DNA of 64,000 bases, taken from UBA5018 sp044375975. GTDB taxonomy: Bacteria > Cyanobacteriota > Cyanobacteriia > PCC-6307 > Cyanobiaceae. How positions within the stretch are numbered: the first letter of the stretch is position 1; each line of letters begins with the position of its first letter. Where the stretch lies: assembly GCA_044375975.1 (NCBI GenBank), contig JBILLQ010000009.1, forward strand, positions 4,005-68,004, in the 5' to 3' direction. Made by a program: the position numbers and the translations under genes. Under the pieces are notes generated by a model. That model worked only from the letters and a program-made list of their open reading frames with translations. It had not been told where the DNA came from and ran no database searches. Shown piece after piece: positions 61,263 to 64,000 of this stretch.

Positions 61263-64000
61263 CTAATACAAGCCAATCCAGTCAGCCTGCAGCGCAGCTG
61301 TGTTGGTGAGCACCGCGAAGATACCACCATTGCCAAAGGAGCCAGCGCTGCCGTTGACATTGTGGTAGAGATGGCCATTGCTGGTGTTATACACGAATAA
61401 GTTATTGGTTTTCAGGGCATTTGCTAGATCTGTGCTATTGGTGTTGATTAGGCTCGCCGAGGCGTTGGCGATGCCAAAGGCGGCCTTGCCGATCAAGAGG
61501 CGATCGCCAGAGCTGCCGCTGAAATCGAGAATTCGATCCGCACCACCAGCGCCATAGCTGGGCAAGTTACTAAATTTAAATATATCGGCGCCGGCATCGC
61601 CGATCAGATTGTCGCGCCCTTGGCCGCCATCGAGGATGTTATCGCCAGTATTTCCCTTAATTCTATTGTCGAGAGCGTTGCCTGTGCCACTGAGATTGCC
61701 CCCACCTGTGAGGATGAGATTTTCCAGATTTGAGCCTATAATCCAGTTCACTGATGACTCCACCCAGTCCAAGCCTCCGCTTATATCCTCTGTAACTATG
61801 TCAGCGATGTTATCGACAACATACTTGTCGTCGCCAAGGCCGCCAATCATCGTATCAATGCCCCCATTGCCATTGAGTACATTATTGCCGCTGTTGCCAA
61901 TCAAAAGATTATTCCATTCGTTGCCCCATGCATTGATATCTGCATCCCCGGCAAGGGTGAGATTTTCAATATAGTTGTCCAGGGCCCAGCCTATGCTGCT
62001 AATCACCGTGTCAATTCCCTGGCCAGGGGCGTCATAGCAAAAGTCGTCGATAGAGTTTACATAGAAGGTGTCGTTACCTGCGCCGCCATTCATGGTGTCA
62101 TCACCAAGGCCACCATCTAGCGTGTCGTCACCATCGCGGCCAAATAGTTTATCATTTCCAGCTAGGCCATAGAGAGAGTTTTGACCGGCATTTCCAGTGA
62201 GAGAGTTATCGGAGGAATTGCCGGCACCATTGATATTTGAGCTGCCCGTTAGGGCCAGGTTATCGTAGTCACTGGGCAGGGTTGTCGAGGCAGCAGAGCT
62301 AATTTCTTCAATCAGGTTATTTACCAGGAATGTGAATTCCTTTTCGGTGAATAAGGCCCCTTGGTCTGTGCTGCGCAGCCGCAGGGAGTAGGAGGATTTT
62401 GCCTCATAATTAGGCGAGCTATTGATAATAAGGTTGCTGCCGGAAATCGAGAAGCTGTTGTTGTCGGCAGCACCACTGCCTGCCACCAGGGTGTAGGTGA
62501 AGCTGTTGCTAGTATCAGGATCGCTGCTGTTCAGAGTGGCGATCAGAGATCCAGCGGAGATGTTCTCATCAAAGGCTGTGGCGCTGAGCGCAACCGCCGT
62601 GGGTGTCTCGTTTACATCGCTGACGGCGAAGTTGTAGCCGGTGCTGACCGGGCTGGAGCCACCAATCGTGGTGTCGCCCACCGAAACCGTAACGGCATAG
62701 GCCGTCTTGGTCTCGTAGTTGAGGCTGGTGCCGGCCTTGAGGAAGAGGGCCGTGCCCTCAACCTCAAAGGCAGAGGCATCGGCGCCTAGCAGGGAGATGG
62801 AGTTGCTGCCGAGGGCGTCATCGGTGATGGCGATATCGGCCAGCTTGATGCGGCTACTGGTGTTGGTGTTTTCTGCCAGCGATGCGGTGGTATCGGTGAG
62901 CGCAACCGCCGTGGGTGCCTCGTTTACATCGCTGACGGCGAAGCTGTAGCCGGTGCTGACCGGGCTAGAGCCACTGATCGTGGTGTCGCCCACCGAAACG
63001 GTGACGGCATAGGCCGTCTTGGTCTCGTGGTTGAGGCTGGTACCTGCCTTGAGGAACACGGCCGTGCCCTCAACCTCAAAGGCAGAGGCATCGGCACCAA
63101 GCAGGGAGATGCTGTTGCTGCCGAGGGCGTCATCACTGATGGCGATATCGGCCAGCTTGATGCGGCTATTGGTGTTGCTGTTCTCCGCCAGGGAGGCGAT
63201 GGTGTTGGTGAGCGCAACCGCCGTGGGTGCCTCGTTTACATCGGAGACAGCAAAGTTGTAGCCAGTGCTGACTGGGCTAGAGCCACTGATCGTTGTGTCG
63301 CTTACCGAAACGGTGACGGAGTAGGCCGTCTTGATCTCGTAGTTGAGGCTGGTACCTGCCTTGAGGAAGAGAGCCGTGCCATCCACTTCAAAGGCGGCGG
63401 CATCAACGCCTAGCAGGGAGATGCTGTTGCTGCCGAGGGCGTCATCGTTGATGGCGATATCGGCCAACTTGATGCGGCTATTGGTGTTGCTGTTCTCCGC
63501 CAGGGAGGCGATGGTATTGGTGAGCGCAACCGCCGTGGGTGCCTCGTTTACATCGGAGATAGCAAAGTTGTAACCGGTGCTGACCGGGCTAGAGCCACTG
63601 ATCGTTGTGTCGCCCACCGAAACCGTGACGGCGTAGGTCGTCTTGGTCTCATAGTTGAGGCTGGTGCCGGCCTTGACGAAAAGGGCGGTGCCCTCCAGCT
63701 CAAAGGCAGCGGCATCGGCGCCTTGTAGGGAAATGCTGTTGCTGCCGAGGGCGTCATCGTTTATAGCGATATCGGCCAGCTTGATGCGGCTATTGGTGTT
63801 GGTGTTCTCCGCCAGGGAGGCGATAGTGTTGGTGAGCGCAACCGCCGTGGGCGCCTCGTTTACATCGGAGACAGCAAAGTTGTAGGCGGTGCTGACCGGG
63901 CTAGAGCCACTGATCGTTGTGTCGCCCACCGAAACCGTAACGGCATAGGCCGTCTTGGTCTCAAAGTCGAGGCTGGTGCCGGCCTTGAGGAAGAGGGCCG
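61263..64000 (-). CDS. Large RTX/cadherin-like secreted protein (3' part)
   Basis: The frame is open from the window end to 61263, so the 5' part is missing; at least 912 codons are visible. The upstream part is a tandem array of ~104-residue cadherin-like repeats (DVNEAPTAVALTNTIASLAE, SISLLGADASAFEVEGTALF, TKTAYAVTVSVGDTTISGSS) with a 312-bp DNA period. A calcium-binding RTX block follows (GNAGQNSLYGLAGNDKLFGR, GGLGDDTMNGGAGNDTF, LDGGQGRDNLIGDAGADIF). Such proteins leave the cell by a type I secretion system and act in adhesion, motility or as a surface layer. The secretion signal is expected at the uncleaved C-terminus. Confidence 0.9.
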   Translation of the reverse strand, partial: ALFLKAGTSLDFETKTAYAVTVSVGDTTISGSSPVSTAYNFAVSDVNEAPTAVALTNTIASLAENTNTNSRIKLADIAINDDALGSNSISLQGADAAAFELEGTALFVKAGTSLNYETKTTYAVTVSVGDTTISGSSPVSTGYNFAISDVNEAPTAVALTNTIASLAENSNTNSRIKLADIAINDDALGSNSISLLGVDAAAFEVDGTALFLKAGTSLNYEIKTAYSVTVSVSDTTISGSSPVSTGYNFAVSDVNEAPTAVALTNTIASLAENSNTNSRIKLADIAISDDALGSNSISLLGADASAFEVEGTAVFLKAGTSLNHETKTAYAVTVSVGDTTISGSSPVSTGYSFAVSDVNEAPTAVALTDTTASLAENTNTSSRIKLADIAITDDALGSNSISLLGADASAFEVEGTALFLKAGTSLNYETKTAYAVTVSVGDTTIGGSSPVSTGYNFAVSDVNETPTAVALSATAFDENISAGSLIATLNSSDPDTSNSFTYTLVAGSGAADNNSFSISGSNLIINSSPNYEAKSSYSLRLRSTDQGALFTEKEFTFLVNNLIEEISSAASTTLPSDYDNLALTGSSNINGAGNSSDNSLTGNAGQNSLYGLAGNDKLFGRDGDDTLDGGLGDDTMNGGAGNDTFYVNSIDDFCYDAPGQGIDTVISSIGWALDNYIENLTLAGDADINAWGNEWNNLLIGNSGNNVLNGNGGIDTMIGGLGDDKYVVDNIADIVTEDISGGLDWVESSVNWIIGSNLENLILTGGGNLSGTGNALDNRIKGNTGDNILDGGQGRDNLIGDAGADIFKFSNLPSYGAGGADRILDFSGSSGDRLLIGKAAFGIANASASLINTNSTDLANALKTNNLFVYNTSNGHLYHNVNGSAGSFGNGGIFAVLTNTAALQADWIGLY
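62589..64000. repeat. 312-bp tandem repeats encoding cadherin-like domains
   Basis: CGCAACCGCCGTGGG recurs at 62589, 62901, 63213, 63525 and 63837, exactly 312 bp apart. The units differ by few bases, so the array is young or homogenised by recombination. It continues beyond the window. Confidence 0.95.

Noticed and set aside
1..64000. CRISPR array, prophage or intact transposase
   Set aside because: No regularly spaced repeat with unique spacers, no phage structural genes and no complete transposase were seen; the tandem repeats are contiguous, without spacers.

Overview
The window is chromosomal DNA of a GC-rich unicellular cyanobacterium, most likely a freshwater or brackish picocyanobacterium of the Synechococcus/Cyanobium group. 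The evidence is the 62-residue photosystem II protein PsbZ, a ferredoxin-type nitrite reductase beside a nitrate-reductase-associated protein, a Rieske oxygenase of the pheophorbide a oxygenase type, a DUF3721 protein, a four-ACT aspartate kinase, and urease genes. Genus and species are inference; no rRNA gene is present.

Layout. 1-728: tail of an unknown gene, then two small envelope genes. 780-14100: a defence and toxin-antitoxin island on the minus strand. It holds a type I restriction-modification system (hsdM 11657-13372, hsdS 6732-8081, hsdR 780-3941) whose genes are separated by inserted cargo: three nucleotidyltransferase/HepT pairs, an AlbA/Schlafen-type ATP-binding protein, a truncated RhuM protein, an AAA ATPase with an amber-interrupted partner, and a decayed AbrB/VapC pair. 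Two of the insertions carry duplicated ends of the neighbouring hsd gene, so the order of insertion can be read from the sequence.

14220-24000: an LRR-kinase gene, a Rieske oxygenase, several very small genes, argJ, a gene fusing an MpaB-type oxygenase domain to dephospho-CoA kinase, a PEBP protein, Hsp20, and repeat-rich gaps. 24079-30501: a TPR/glycosyltransferase-like protein, a Hint-domain protein, cysE and a trefoil/PI-PLC protein. 30658-42641: housekeeping genes secA, tRNA-Gly, ribH, psbZ, mutS, cobH, holA and lysC. 42924-46661: an iron-enzyme/cupin gene pair, an adenylate/guanylate cyclase and a truncated fatty-acid hydroxylase. 47312-53611: ureABC followed by a circularly permuted ATP-grasp, alpha-E and transglutaminase operon. 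54190-64000: a cupin, a CsgG-like protein, the siroheme/nitrite block (cobA, a CbiX protein with a helical N-terminal region, nirA, with a nitrate-reductase-associated gene diverging from it), and the 3' half of a large RTX/cadherin-like secreted protein that runs off the window.

Themes. Nitrogen assimilation is clustered: urea hydrolysis, and nitrite reduction together with the siroheme its enzyme needs. The genome tolerates short tandem repeats: units of 12, 13, 15, 18 and 312 bp occur between and inside genes, and several housekeeping proteins carry in-frame 5- or 6-residue repeats. There are traces of small mobile elements (a 107-bp inverted-repeat element and a dispersed element of about 35 bp). 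No CRISPR array, prophage or intact transposase was seen. All calls come from reading the sequence; no database search was run.
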